DNA of 64,000 nt from Kingella denitrificans ATCC 33394 (GCF_000190695.1 NZ_GL870929.1:1700441-1764440), one strand, 5' to 3'; numbered from the stretch's first letter, positions 51,635-60,111 are shown. The notes: generated by a model not told the origin, from the sequence alone. Numbers and translations are program-made.

Positions 51635-52636
51635 TTATTTCTTCAGAATATACTGCTTCACCGCGGCATTGTGTTCTTCCAGCGTGTGGCTGAACTGGCT
51701 TTTGCCCGTGCCGTCCATGCGCGACACGAAATACAGGAATTTGCTGTCGGACGGTTGGGCGGCGGCATCCAGCGCGGCGCGGCCGGGCAGGGCGATGGGC
51801 GTGGGCGTGAGGCCGTAGCGCGTGTAGGTGTTGTAGGGCGTGTCGCGCTGCAAATCGGCACGGCGGATTTTGCCGTTATACGCGCTGCCCATGCCGTAAA
51901 TCACGGCGGGGTCGGTTTGCAGGCGCATGTTCATGGCCAAGCGGTTGCGGAACACGGCGGCCACGTCGCGGCGGTCTTCTTCGTGTGCGGTTTCCTTTTC
52001 AATCAGGCTGGCCATAATCAGCAGTTCGTAAGGCGTTTTATAGGGCAGGTTGTCGGCGCGGCTCTCCCAGGCGGCCTGCAAATTTTCCTGCATGGCGCGG
52101 TATGCCGCCCGATAAACTGCCACATCGCTCGAATCGGCCGCTACTTCGTAAGTGTCGGGGAAAAACAGGCCTTCGGGGTTGTCGGACACGGGTTCGGAAG
52201 CGATTTTTTGCATCAGCTCTTTATCCGACCAGTTTTTCGTGTCGTGCCGCAGCAGCGTGTTTTGGTTGATGATGCGGCGCATTTGGGCAAAGCGCATGCC
52301 TTCCACAATCTGAATGCGCACCATGTCCGGCCCCGCGCTGCTCAGCCGCCGCACGATTTCCCATGCCGACACGCGCGCAGGCAGGCGGTAGCTGCCCGGA
52401 GCCAACTGGTTTTGCGTGCCGTTCAAATAAGCCGCCAGCAGCACGCCCCAGCGCGAAAACACCTGATCCTTGTCCGCCAACTGACGGCCGACCGCGGCAA
52501 AGCCCTGTCCTTTTTCCACCGTGAGCCGATAAGGCATGCCGTTGTTTTTCGGCACGAACACCAAAGCGGCAGGCACGGCAACCAGCAGGGCAACGATTAT
52601 GGAAATCGCCAATAAATAAGCCGTTTTGCGCGACAT
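51635..52636 (-). CDS. mltG: Endolytic murein transglycosylase MltG
   Basis: A 333-aa inner-membrane enzyme cutting nascent glycan strands. One N-terminal helix (AYLLAISIIVALLVAVPAAL), a LysM-like subdomain (GQGFAAVGRQLADK), and the YceG catalytic domain with the glutamate in LLIMASLIEKET (about 217-228) and IYGMGSAYNGKI, later TPYNTYTRYGL. Full length, intact. Confidence 0.94.
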   Translation of the reverse strand: MSRKTAYLLAISIIVALLVAVPAALVFVPKNNGMPYRLTVEKGQGFAAVGRQLADKDQVFSRWGVLLAAYLNGTQNQLAPGSYRLPARVSAWEIVRRLSSAGPDMVRIQIVEGMRFAQMRRIINQNTLLRHDTKNWSDKELMQKIASEPVSDNPEGLFFPDTYEVAADSSDVAVYRAAYRAMQENLQAAWESRADNLPYKTPYELLIMASLIEKETAHEEDRRDVAAVFRNRLAMNMRLQTDPAVIYGMGSAYNGKIRRADLQRDTPYNTYTRYGLTPTPIALPGRAALDAAAQPSDSKFLYFVSRMDGTGKSQFSHTLEEHNAAVKQYILKK

Positions 52637-52936
52637 ATATTATTTCCCGTGAAAAAAAGGGCATTATATACGACTGTTCCGATTTTCAAAGTGCAGGCTG
52701 ATTTTTGCGCGGTTCAAAAGCAGCCTGCACATCTGGGAATCCCTGCAATCCGGTGCTGTTTCATGGCGTATCGCCGCCATACCCACTCTTTGCGCCCGCT
52801 GTATCCCCAAAAAGCAGCCTGCACCCCGAAAACAACGTGCAGGCTGCTTTTGGCAGTCAAAATCTGTTAAAATCCGTCCCTTTGATTTTTCACGCGTTTC
52901 AGGCAGCCTGAAACCCGAAACCCACACGAGAACCCC
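52637..52936. other. Intergenic region with several DUS, before prfC
   Basis: No gene seen. It holds a degenerate pair (52692-52703 with a G-to-A type change, and 52718-52729), a good pair (52812-52823 and 52838-52849) and a palindromic Kingella-type AGGCAGCCTGAA (52901-52912) within TTTCAGGCAGCCTGAAA. A TTAAAAT segment near 52867 may be the prfC -10. Two hairpins insulate the divergent mltG and prfC. Confidence 0.65.
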
Positions 52937-54538
52937 ATGTCCAAAGAATTATTAGACCAAGTACGCCGCCGCCGCACGTTTGCCATCATCTCCCACCCCG
53001 ACGCGGGTAAAACCACGCTGACCGAAAAACTCTTGCTGTTTTCAGGCGCGATTCAGAGCGCGGGTACGGTAAAAGGCAAGAAAACCGGCAAATTCGCCAC
53101 CTCCGACTGGATGGAAATCGAGAAGCAGCGCGGCATTTCCGTGGCATCAAGCGTGATGCAGTTCGACTACAAAGACCACACCGTCAACCTCTTGGACACG
53201 CCGGGACACCAGGACTTCTCCGAAGACACCTACCGCGTGTTGACCGCCGTGGACAGCGCGTTGATGGTCATCGACGCGGCAAAAGGCGTGGAAGCGCAAA
53301 CCATCAAACTCTTGAACGTCTGCCGCCTTCGCAATACGCCGATTGTCACGTTCATGAACAAATACGACCGCGAAGTGCGCGATTCTTTGGAATTGCTGGA
53401 CGAAGTGGAAAATATTTTAAAAATCCGCTGCGCGCCCGTCACTTGGCCGATCGGCATGGGCAAAAACTTCAAGGGCGTGTACCACATCCTGAACGATGAA
53501 ATCTATCTCTTCGACGCCGGCGGCGAACGTCTGCCGCACGAGTTCGACATCATCAAAGGCATTGACAATCCCGAATTGGAACAACGCTTTCCGCTGGAAA
53601 TTCAGCAGCTGCGCGACGAAATCGAATTGGTGCAGGCTGCTTCCAACGAGTTCAATCTCGACGAATTTCTCGCCGGCGAACTCACGCCCGTGTTCTTCGG
53701 TTCGGCGATTAACAATTTCGGTATTCAGGAAATCCTCAATTCATTGATTGATTGGGCGCCCGCGCCGAAACCGCGCGACGCAACCGTGCGCATGGTCGAG
53801 CCGGACGAGCCGAAATTTTCCGGATTTATCTTCAAAATCCAAGCCAATATGGACCCGAAACACCGCGACCGCATCGCCTTTTTGCGCGTCTGCTCCGGCA
53901 AATTCGAGCGCGGCATGAAGATGAAACACCTGCGTATCAACCGCGAAATCGCTGCTTCCAGCGTGGTCACGTTCATGTCGCACGACCGCGAGCTGGTGGA
54001 AGAAGCCTACGCGGGCGACATCATCGGCATCCCGAACCACGGCAACATCCAAATCGGCGACAGTTTCTCCGAAGGCGAACAACTGGCGTTCACCGGCATC
54101 CCCTTCTTCGCGCCCGAACTGTTCCGCAGCGTCCGCATCAAAAACCCGCTGAAAATCAAGCAACTGCAAAAAGGTTTGCAACAACTCGGCGAAGAAGGCG
54201 CGGTTCAAGTCTTCAAACCCATGAGCGGCGCGGATTTGATTTTGGGCGCAGTCGGCGTGTTGCAGTTTGAAGTCGTTACCTCGCGCCTCGCCAACGAATA
54301 CGGCGTGGAAGCGGTGTTTGACAACGCGTCCATCTGGTCGGCACGCTGGGTGTCGTGCGACGACAAGAAAAAGCTCGCCGAGTTTGAAAAAGCCAACGCC
54401 GCCAATCTGGCGATTGACGCAGGCGGCAACCTCGCCTACCTCGCCCCCAACCGCGTGAATTTGGGACTCACGCAAGAACGCTGGCCGGACATCGTGTTCC
54501 ACGAAACACGCGAGCATTCGGTGAAACTGAACGGCTGA
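52937..54538 (+). CDS. prfC: Peptide chain release factor 3
   Basis: A 533-aa GTPase that removes RF1/RF2 from the ribosome after termination. G-domain motifs: G1 SHPDAGKTTLTEK (about 20-32), G2/G3 region KQRGISVASSVMQF and LDTPGHQDF, G4 NKYDRE. Domains II and III follow. A DUS (53631-53642) is in frame, translated VQAA. Confidence 0.96.
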   Translation: MSKELLDQVRRRRTFAIISHPDAGKTTLTEKLLLFSGAIQSAGTVKGKKTGKFATSDWMEIEKQRGISVASSVMQFDYKDHTVNLLDTPGHQDFSEDTYRVLTAVDSALMVIDAAKGVEAQTIKLLNVCRLRNTPIVTFMNKYDREVRDSLELLDEVENILKIRCAPVTWPIGMGKNFKGVYHILNDEIYLFDAGGERLPHEFDIIKGIDNPELEQRFPLEIQQLRDEIELVQAASNEFNLDEFLAGELTPVFFGSAINNFGIQEILNSLIDWAPAPKPRDATVRMVEPDEPKFSGFIFKIQANMDPKHRDRIAFLRVCSGKFERGMKMKHLRINREIAASSVVTFMSHDRELVEEAYAGDIIGIPNHGNIQIGDSFSEGEQLAFTGIPFFAPELFRSVRIKNPLKIKQLQKGLQQLGEEGAVQVFKPMSGADLILGAVGVLQFEVVTSRLANEYGVEAVFDNASIWSARWVSCDDKKKLAEFEKANAANLAIDAGGNLAYLAPNRVNLGLTQERWPDIVFHETREHSVKLNG

Positions 54539-54545
54539 TAAAGAA

Positions 54546-54596
54546 AGTGCAGGCTGCTTTTGAAGGTTTAAAAACCCGAAAAGCAGCCTGCACTTT
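54546..54596. terminator. Inverted DUS pair after prfC
   Basis: Arms 54548-54559 and 54581-54592, ending seven bases before the prfH relic. Confidence 0.75.
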
Positions 54597-54602
54597 TGTT
54601 TA

Positions 54603-54699
54603 CCCTTTATTCCGCAAACGTTTTGCCACGAAACACGCGCACCGCGTTGCCAAGTGCCGAGCCTGCGTTGTGCAAAACTGTCTTGCAGGCTGCCTGAAA
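54603..54699 (-). pseudogene. Internally deleted relic of prfH
   Basis: Two adjoining blocks match the intact prfH further right in the same orientation. Block A (54603-54651) equals 56188-56236 with three mismatches and covers the last codons (GNAVRVFRGKTFAE, stop). Block B (54654-54699) equals 56589-56634 with two mismatches and covers GSLQDxFAQRxLGT. The 352 bases between them in the intact gene are missing. Confidence 0.85.
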
Positions 54700-54772
54700 A
54701 TGGGTTGATGAAAAGATGTGGGATTATTAGCAAAAATAAGGGAATACAGTTTTTCATGCTGTTAGAAAAAGA

Positions 54773-54813
54773 AAAATCAGATTACCTAAAATGGAGTTTG
54801 GCAATCTGATTTT
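54773..54813. terminator. Stem-loop after the adhesin-E-like gene
   Basis: AAAATCAGATT (54773-54783) and AATCTGATTTT (54803-54813), a perfect 11-base stem with a 19-base loop, 26 bases past the stop of the minus-strand gene. Confidence 0.65.
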
Positions 54814-54838
54814 GAAATGAGAAAAACTTAATAACCAA

Positions 54839-55309
54839 TTATTGGCTAAAAAAAGTTTTTTCATGACACACATAATTATATATTGTTTCACCAAATGTAT
54901 CTGGTATAGGCAAAACCTCAAGATTGATATTATCAGCAGAACTTATCAATTTTGGATTCCTCCCTCTCTCTAATCTTAATATAAAAGGCCCCTGATAAGT
55001 TTTTGAAGAATTTACACGAACTTTTCGTTGTAGGCAGTTTACAGTTACAGCGTAAAGTGTAGATTTTTCTACAACAGGCTTTCCATTTCTGCTTACTAAT
55101 TTCCCATTTACGCTTTTATACTCTTCTACTAAAAACCATGCAGAACTATTTGAATGTGTATTCCTATCCCCAAGTAAAGACGAATGCCCTTCTAAATCAA
55201 TAGAAAGCAAATCCCACCTTCCGTCGAAAAGCGCTTGGTCTTGTGAGGGTGTAAAAGCAAATGCTAATTCAGATATACTCAATAATATAATAAAAAGTAG
55301 TTTTTTCAT
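54839..55309 (-). CDS. Secreted surface-adhesin-E-like protein
   Basis: A 156-aa protein with a signal peptide (MKKLLFIILLSISELAFA). The mature part follows the layout of the surface-adhesin E family: an early WDLLSID strand, AWFLVEEYKS, a YAVTVNC segment with a paired YNYVC near the end, likely a disulfide. The family assignment rests on this pattern. A+T-rich compared with prfC and prfH. Confidence 0.5.
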   Translation of the reverse strand: MKKLLFIILLSISELAFAFTPSQDQALFDGRWDLLSIDLEGHSSLLGDRNTHSNSSAWFLVEEYKSVNGKLVSRNGKPVVEKSTLYAVTVNCLQRKVRVNSSKTYQGPFILRLERGRNPKLISSADNINLEVLPIPDTFGETIYNYVCHEKTFFSQ

Positions 55310-55330
55310 ATTGTTACACCATATTGATTA

Positions 55331-55585
55331 TTATACATTAGGGAAAATACTTTGTTTAAGTTCCACATCTTCGCTTTTTAATTCTTCTAAAAAAGCAAGC
55401 GCATTGAAATCAAAACCAATCTCTTTTTGAATGGGATAATGAATAACTATTTTTGCCTTATCTATACTGTATTCCCAATTTTTCTTTTGGCAAATTTGTT
55501 TCAGCTTTTCTATTAAAATACGGACTTCTTCGACCGTTTCTGCTTCCTGTGCTAAATCCAAATTAAATTTAACGCTATTTATCAT
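55331..55585 (-). CDS. Small acidic hypothetical protein
   Basis: An 84-aa, lysine- and glutamate-rich protein (AEETVEEVRILIEKLK-like helical region, then a beta-rich part). It has no signal or membrane segment. No family recognised. It lies 21 bases upstream of the adhesin-E-like gene on the same strand and may be its co-transcribed partner. It starts opposite the divergent XRE regulator. Confidence 0.6.
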   Translation of the reverse strand: MINSVKFNLDLAQEAETVEEVRILIEKLKQICQKKNWEYSIDKAKIVIHYPIQKEIGFDFNALAFLEELKSEDVELKQSIFPNV

Positions 55586-55730
55586 AATTTCGCTCCTAAT
55601 TTAAATAAAATAATACCTATGTTAAACTTTGTAAGAAATTTTAACCAGCAACAGAAAATAGTAAAATGCACACTTTAAATATCGAAAACCACTCTTTCAG
55701 GCAACCTGAAAGAAATTAAAGGATAAAAAA

Positions 55731-56105
55731 ATGGAAGTCCACGACAAAATTCGCGTGATGAGAGAAATTAACCAATGGTCGCAAGAAGAAATGGCGGAAA
55801 AATTGGCTATGTCCGCCAATGGTTATGCGAAAATCGAACGTGGGCAAACCAACATCAATATTGAGAAACTAAAACAAATTGCACAAATTTTTAATATCGA
55901 TATGGTAGATTTAATTGCCAACCAAGATAAAACGTTTTTCTTTTCCATCGGCGACAATAATGTAAATAGCCATAATTATTTAAATTCAATGGATAAATTC
56001 CAATTATTGCTTGATGCAAAAGATGAATTATTAAAACAAAAAGACAAAGAAATTGAAGCGTTAAAAGAAATCATTGCGTTATTAAAAGCCAATGTAGAAA
56101 AATAA
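55731..56105 (+). CDS. XRE-family helix-turn-helix regulator
   Basis: A 124-aa DNA-binding protein. HTH_3 domain at about 6-62: WSQEEMAEKLAMSANGYAKI, then ERGQTNINIEKLKQIA. A C-terminal coiled coil (about 90-122, KDELLKQKDKEIEALKEI) likely dimerises it. It is divergent from the two small genes to its left and probably controls them and itself. AAAGGATAAAAAA precedes the start; a palindromic DUS-like TTTCAGGCAACCTGAAA (55695-55711) sits in the promoter region. Confidence 0.85.
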   Translation: MEVHDKIRVMREINQWSQEEMAEKLAMSANGYAKIERGQTNINIEKLKQIAQIFNIDMVDLIANQDKTFFFSIGDNNVNSHNYLNSMDKFQLLLDAKDELLKQKDKEIEALKEIIALLKANVEK

Positions 56106-56140
56106 AAAGGTTGGGATTCGTTCCCAACCTTTCTATTTTT
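56106..56140 (+). terminator. Rho-independent terminator of the XRE gene
   Basis: AAAGGTTGGGA pairs with TCCCAACCTTT across a short loop, followed by a T-rich tail, directly after the stop codon. Confidence 0.9.
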
Positions 56141-56191
56141 CAGGCAGCCTGAGAACGCGTGGGCAACAAGTGCCCACCCTAAAAAAGCCCT

Positions 56192-56800
56192 TTATTCCGC
56201 AAACGTCTTACCGCGAAACACGCGCACCGCGTTGCCGCGTTCCAGTTGGTAAAGCTGTGCGTGTGCGTCTGCCGCGTGTCTGCCCATTTGTTCCGCGTGC
56301 TGTGCGGCGAGTTTCACCGCCAAAAGTTCCAGCGCGCGTTTTTTGTTGGCGTGCTGGCTGCGTTCGCTTTCCACGCGTACGGATATGCCGGTGGCCGTGT
56401 GCACGGCGCGCACCGCGCTTTCGGTTTTATTGACGTGCTGCCCTCCTTTTCCGCCCGCGCGGCAGGTTTCAAAGCGCACTTCGCCCTCTTCGGGCAGCGC
56501 GGGGAAGTCGGGCAGGCGCGACACGGCGACAAACCAGTTTTTGCGCGCATGGTTGGGGCGGAACGGGCTGGCGCAGACCCATTGCAGTGTGCCGAGCCAG
56601 CGTTGTGCAAAATTGTCTTGCAGGCTGCCTGAAACGGCAACGACGGCGGACCTCAGCCCGTGTTTGCTCGGCGTTTCGGACAGGATTTCCACGTCCAGCC
56701 CCGCCGCTTCGGCTTCGCGCAGCATTTGGCGCAAGGCAAAGCGGGCGAAATATTGGCATTCGGCCGGTGCCTGTCCTGTGGAGAGTTGTAGGTAAATCAT
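56192..56800 (-). CDS. prfH: Peptide chain release factor homologue PrfH
   Basis: A 202-aa RF1/RF2-like protein with the peptidyl-tRNA-hydrolysing motif AGGKGGQHVNKTESAVRA (about 114-131) but without the stop-codon-reading domains. PrfH acts on ribosomes whose 16S rRNA decoding centre has been cleaved, releasing the peptide so that RtcB can religate the RNA (established for the RtcB2-PrfH pair). AAGGAAACTCC precedes the start. It follows rtcB by 43 bases on the same strand. A simDUS (56622-56633) lies in frame. Confidence 0.92.
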   Translation of the reverse strand: MIYLQLSTGQAPAECQYFARFALRQMLREAEAAGLDVEILSETPSKHGLRSAVVAVSGSLQDNFAQRWLGTLQWVCASPFRPNHARKNWFVAVSRLPDFPALPEEGEVRFETCRAGGKGGQHVNKTESAVRAVHTATGISVRVESERSQHANKKRALELLAVKLAAQHAEQMGRHAADAHAQLYQLERGNAVRVFRGKTFAE

Positions 56801-56843
56801 GGAGTTTCCTTATTGTTTATATTGTGCAGGCTGCCTGCAATGC

Positions 56844-57962
56844 TCAATCGGCGCAGCCACCTGCCGTTTTATACGTCAGCACGGGCTTCATGCGCGCCAC
56901 CAGTTCAATCAAACCCGCGTCCAGCATGGCGGCGATGACGTCGTCGATTTTTTTGTAGGCCTGTGGGGCTTCTTCAAAAATCAAGGCTTTGTCTTCGCAG
57001 ACCACCATGCTGCCAAATGCGGTTTGGCGCAGGCTGTCGGCCGAATATTTGTGCGACAGCCGTCCTTTGCATTCGCCGCGCTGCCATTTTCGGCCCGCGC
57101 CGTGCGCCAGCGAGAACAGCGATTGGGCGGCGTTTTCCGCCATCGGGCGAACCAGATAGCTGTAATCGCCGCGCGAACCGGGAATCAGCACCAAACCGCA
57201 GTCGGATGGCGTTGCGCCTTTGCGGTGCAGCCAGCCTGCTTCGCCATCCAGCCGGACGGATTGCAGGAAATTGTGGTGCACATCGAGCAGACACGCGCCT
57301 TCCGCGTTCCAACGCGCCAGCATGCGCCCGGCAATCAGGCGGCGGTTGGCGCGGGCAAAATCCAGCGCGGCGGCGTGCTGCGCCAGATATTCGGCGGCTT
57401 CGGGTGTATTTTCAGGCAGCCCCGCGTGTCCGAACCGGTCCACATGGGCGCGCAAAACGGCCTGTCCCAAGCCGCGCGAACCGCTGTGTACCAAGAGTTG
57501 CAGACATTTGGCGTTGAAATGTTCGGGCAGCAGTTCGGGCGCGTAAACGGTGTCCACTGCCTGCAATTCGGCAAAATGGTTGCCGCCGCCGATGGTGCCG
57601 AGCGCGGCGCGGTGTGCGGTTTGGGGCAGCAGTTCGCTTATGCGCGCGTCCCAGTTGCCGTCCAGCGGTGCGTCAATGCTGCCCAACTGTTTGGCCAGTT
57701 TGGTGTTTTTGGATTTGTGCGCCGGCAGGTCGGTCTGCCAGAACGCCATGCCGCAGCCGATATCGTTGCCGATAAGCGCGGGGTAGAAATGCGATACGCT
57801 GAAAAACGCCGCGCCAATCGGATAGCCGCGCCCTGCGTGCAAATCGGGCATGCCGGCCGCGCGGCGGATGTGCGGCAGTTTTGCGGTGGTTTCCAGTTGT
57901 TGGACGGCGTTGCCTTCAATCCAAGTGTTTGAGTTTTTGATAATAGTGATTAAATTGCCCAT
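56844..57962 (-). CDS. rtcB: RNA ligase RtcB family protein (RtcB2 type, with PrfH)
   Basis: A 372-aa GTP- and metal-dependent RNA ligase joining 2',3'-cyclic phosphate (or 3'-phosphate) to 5'-OH ends. Metal and active-site motifs are GNDIGCGMAF, GTIGGGNHFAEL, LLVHSGSRGLGQ and the guanylylated histidine region LAHGAGRKWQRG. It is shorter than E. coli RtcB (about 408 aa), as usual for the PrfH-linked type. The frame opens at 58124, but MGNLITIIKNSN at 57962 is the likely start; its ribosome site is weak. Confidence 0.93.
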   Translation of the reverse strand: MGNLITIIKNSNTWIEGNAVQQLETTAKLPHIRRAAGMPDLHAGRGYPIGAAFFSVSHFYPALIGNDIGCGMAFWQTDLPAHKSKNTKLAKQLGSIDAPLDGNWDARISELLPQTAHRAALGTIGGGNHFAELQAVDTVYAPELLPEHFNAKCLQLLVHSGSRGLGQAVLRAHVDRFGHAGLPENTPEAAEYLAQHAAALDFARANRRLIAGRMLARWNAEGACLLDVHHNFLQSVRLDGEAGWLHRKGATPSDCGLVLIPGSRGDYSYLVRPMAENAAQSLFSLAHGAGRKWQRGECKGRLSHKYSADSLRQTAFGSMVVCEDKALIFEEAPQAYKKIDDVIAAMLDAGLIELVARMKPVLTYKTAGGCAD

Positions 57963-57979
57963 GTTCAGGTGCTTTCTTG

Positions 57980-58070
57980 ATATGGTTGATGAACATAAAC
58001 ATAAGACAAGGCGACGCTGCCCGCCATATACGGAGAGTACATAAGAGCGTTGGCAACGCTGTATCATGGA
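57980..58070. mobile_element. Probable degenerate Correia-like element
   Basis: The segment AACATAAGACAAGGCGACGC, a central GGAGAGTACATAA and GGCAACGCTGTATCATGG keep the order and spacing of the intact elements read in reverse (GAGACAAGGCGGCG, AGTAC, CCAACGCCGTATCAT), and an ATGGTTGATGAAC end resembles TATAGTGGATTAA. Many substitutions. It sits in the rtcB leader. Confidence 0.45.
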
Positions 58071-58124
58071 AATGTTCAGCAACGGTAAACCGTCAGACAC
58101 GGTGCAGGCTGCCTGAAACGGCAT

Positions 58125-58605
58125 GGCACAAGTGTTCTACGGAATGTTTTGAGGAAAGCAGCCTGAAAGCAGGCAGAGAGATGTTAAGAAACGCGCTGTG
58201 CGTTCAGGCTGCGTCGGGTTCGGATAGAGATGATGTTGTTTTGCATGGTGTTATCCTTTCTGTAACGCAGTGGGTTGAAGAAAATATGAAGCGCGCATTA
58301 TGGCGCAGTTTATGCGAATGATGCAATTTTCTGATGGCTTGGGCGGCTTAAACGCGGTAAAAATGCAACAGTCAGCGGTTTCCGGCTATTTTTGCACCGC
58401 CAATACAAAATCTATTTGATGCGGCACATCGGCCGTTGCGTTTTTCATTTCAAAGTGCAGGCTGCTTTTGTTTGGCTTGCACGCTGCTGCAAAAAGCAGC
58501 CTGCACGCCGCCATGCACCGCGTGCAAAACTCCGCTATAATCCGCATTAACAAAATTTAACCGCCGTTTTGTACACGAACGGCATTTTCTTTCTGCATTT
58601 TCATT
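58125..58605. other. Long leader/intergenic region upstream of rtcB
   Basis: It holds a short ORF with a good ribosome site (58184-58246, minus), a possible CATAAT -10 near 58299 on the minus strand, and an inverted DUS pair (58456-58467 and 58494-58505). I found no convincing sigma-54 site, although E. coli rtcBA uses one. Confidence 0.5.
58184..58246 (-). CDS. Short ORF upstream of rtcB (possible leader peptide)
   Basis: Twenty codons, MQNNIISIRTRRSLNAQRVS, preceded by GAAAGGATAACACC, a much better ribosome site than rtcB itself has. Rich in arginine and isoleucine. It could be a translated leader sensing ribosome trouble before the ribosome-repair operon, or chance. Confidence 0.3.
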   Translation of the reverse strand: MQNNIISIRTRRSLNAQRVS

Positions 58606-59265
58606 ATGAATTGGCACTATATTATTCAAGCTGCGCCCCGTTTTTTCCATGCGGCGAAGCTCACGTTGGAACTGGCGGCATACGGCATTGTGTTGTCGCT
58701 GGCGGTCGGCTTGGCGGCCGCTGTCTGCATGGCATACCGGCTGCCTGTGCTGGACAGGCTTTCGCGCGGCTATGTGGAGCTTTCGCGCAATACGCCTTTG
58801 TTAATCCAGCTGTTTTTTCTGTATTACGGCCTGCCCAAAATCGGCATCAAAATCGACGGGTTCACCTGCGGCGTGATTGCGCTGGTGTTTTTGGGCGGCG
58901 GTTATATGGCCGAAGCCTTGCGCGCGGGTTTGCTGGCAGTGCCGAAAGGGCAGACCGAGGCGGCCAAAGCCATCGGTTTGGGCAACGTGCAGATTTTCCG
59001 ATATGTCGTGTTGCCGCAGGCTTGGGCGGTGTCTTTGCCGGCCATTGCCGCCAATGTGTTGTTTTTAATTAAGGAAACATCGGTGATTGGCGCGGTGTCG
59101 GTGGCGGAGCTGATGTTTGTCACCAAAGATATCATCGGCATGGACTATAAAACCAACGAGGCATTGTTTTTGTTATTTGTCAGCTATTTGATTATCCTGC
59201 TGCCCGTGTCCGTGTGGGCGCGATATGCGGAACGCAAGGTGCGGAGGGCGAAATATGGTGCTTGA
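58606..59265 (+). CDS. Amino-acid ABC transporter permease (first of a pair)
   Basis: A 219-aa permease with five hydrophobic segments. EAA loop TEAAKAIGLGNVQIFRYVVL (about 122-141); typical ELSRNTPLLIQLFFLYYGLP near residue 58. It belongs to the glutamate/glutamine/histidine-type uptake family. Its end overlaps the second permease by 11 bases. The ATPase and binding protein are not in the window. Confidence 0.9.
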   Translation: MNWHYIIQAAPRFFHAAKLTLELAAYGIVLSLAVGLAAAVCMAYRLPVLDRLSRGYVELSRNTPLLIQLFFLYYGLPKIGIKIDGFTCGVIALVFLGGGYMAEALRAGLLAVPKGQTEAAKAIGLGNVQIFRYVVLPQAWAVSLPAIAANVLFLIKETSVIGAVSVAELMFVTKDIIGMDYKTNEALFLLFVSYLIILLPVSVWARYAERKVRRAKYGA

Positions 59266-59923
59266 CTGGCTTATGGAAGGGCAAAACCTTCAGCGTTTGG
59301 CGGCGGGGCTGTGGCTCACGGCAAAAATTTCGTTTATATCGGTGGGTATTTCCTGCGTTACCGGCACGGCATTCGGCTTGCTGATGCGTTCGCGCAATGC
59401 GCTGCTGCGTGCAGGCTGCTTTCTTTATCTGGAAGCCGTGCGCATCATCCCTATTTTGGTGTGGCTGTTTTTGCTGTATTTCGGTCTGCCGGAGTGGACG
59501 GGCATCCATCTGGACGGGCTTTGGGTGTGCGTGTGGATATTCGTGCTGTGGGGCACGGCGGAAATGGGCGATTTGGTGCGCGGCGCATTGCAATCCATCG
59601 ACAAACACCAAATCGAAGCGGGTTTGGCACTGGGGCTGAACCGCCGCCAAGTTTTCTTATACATTGAAGCGCCGCAAGGCCTGCGCCGCGTGCTGCCCAG
59701 CGCCATCAACCTGTTCACGCGCATGGTGAAAACCAGTTCGCTTGCCGCCCTGATTGGCGTGATTGAGGTGGTGAAAGTCGGCCAGCAAATCATTGAAAAT
59801 TCGCTGCTCACCCAGCCCAATGCCTCGCTTTGGGTGTACGGCCTGATTTTCATTCTGTATTTTATCGTGTGTTATCCGCTTTCGCTGGTGGCCAACCGGC
59901 TGGAGAAAAAATGGGTGGCATAA
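59255..59923 (+). CDS. Amino-acid ABC transporter permease (second of a pair)
   Basis: A 222-aa permease, partner of the preceding one. AVRIIPILVWLFLLYFGLPE and EAGLALGLNRRQVFLYIEAP give the family fold and EAA loop. ATG 59255 has GGAGG at 59243-59247; an earlier ATG (59225) is in frame but less likely. A DUS (59410-59421) is translated as RAGCF in a membrane helix. Confidence 0.9.
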   Translation: MVLDWLMEGQNLQRLAAGLWLTAKISFISVGISCVTGTAFGLLMRSRNALLRAGCFLYLEAVRIIPILVWLFLLYFGLPEWTGIHLDGLWVCVWIFVLWGTAEMGDLVRGALQSIDKHQIEAGLALGLNRRQVFLYIEAPQGLRRVLPSAINLFTRMVKTSSLAALIGVIEVVKVGQQIIENSLLTQPNASLWVYGLIFILYFIVCYPLSLVANRLEKKWVA

Positions 59924-59927
59924 ATCA

Positions 59928-59972
59928 AAAAGCAGCCTGCACTTTGGCAATGAAGGTGCTGGCTGCTTTTTT
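59928..59972. terminator. Inverted DUS pair after the permease operon
   Basis: Arm 59930-59941 exact; arm 59957-59968 has one change (TGCTGGCTGCTT). T run present. Confidence 0.7.
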
Positions 59973-59989
59973 TGCGTTTGCCGCGCAGA

Positions 59990-60095
59990 TATAGTGGATT
60001 AAAATTGCAATGATACGGCGTTGGCTCGCCTTGACGTACTACTTGTACGCCTTGCGGCTCGCCGCCTTGTCTCATTTTTATTTTTATCCACTATA
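59990..60095. mobile_element. Correia-like element, 106 bp, copy 3
   Basis: It has the best-preserved end, TATAGTGGATTAAAATTG, and the inverse end TTTTTATCCACTATA. The interior is nearly identical to copies 1 and 2. Confidence 0.87.
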
Positions 60096-60111
60096 AAACC
60101 GGCGGAAAGCA

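Noticed and set aside
54603..54651. Phage-type attL/attR pair around the 54.6-56.2 kb cargo
   Set aside because: No integrase is present, and the left repeat includes a second internal prfH block, which fits a deleted gene copy better.
58184..58246. Flagellin-like N-terminus (SLNAQR) in the short ORF
   Set aside because: Six-residue chance resemblance; the ORF ends after 20 codons and no flagellar genes are present.
58256..58330. Sigma-54 promoter for rtcB, as in E. coli rtcBA
   Set aside because: No TGGC-N8-TTGC type element at correct spacing was found, and no RtcR activator gene is in the window.
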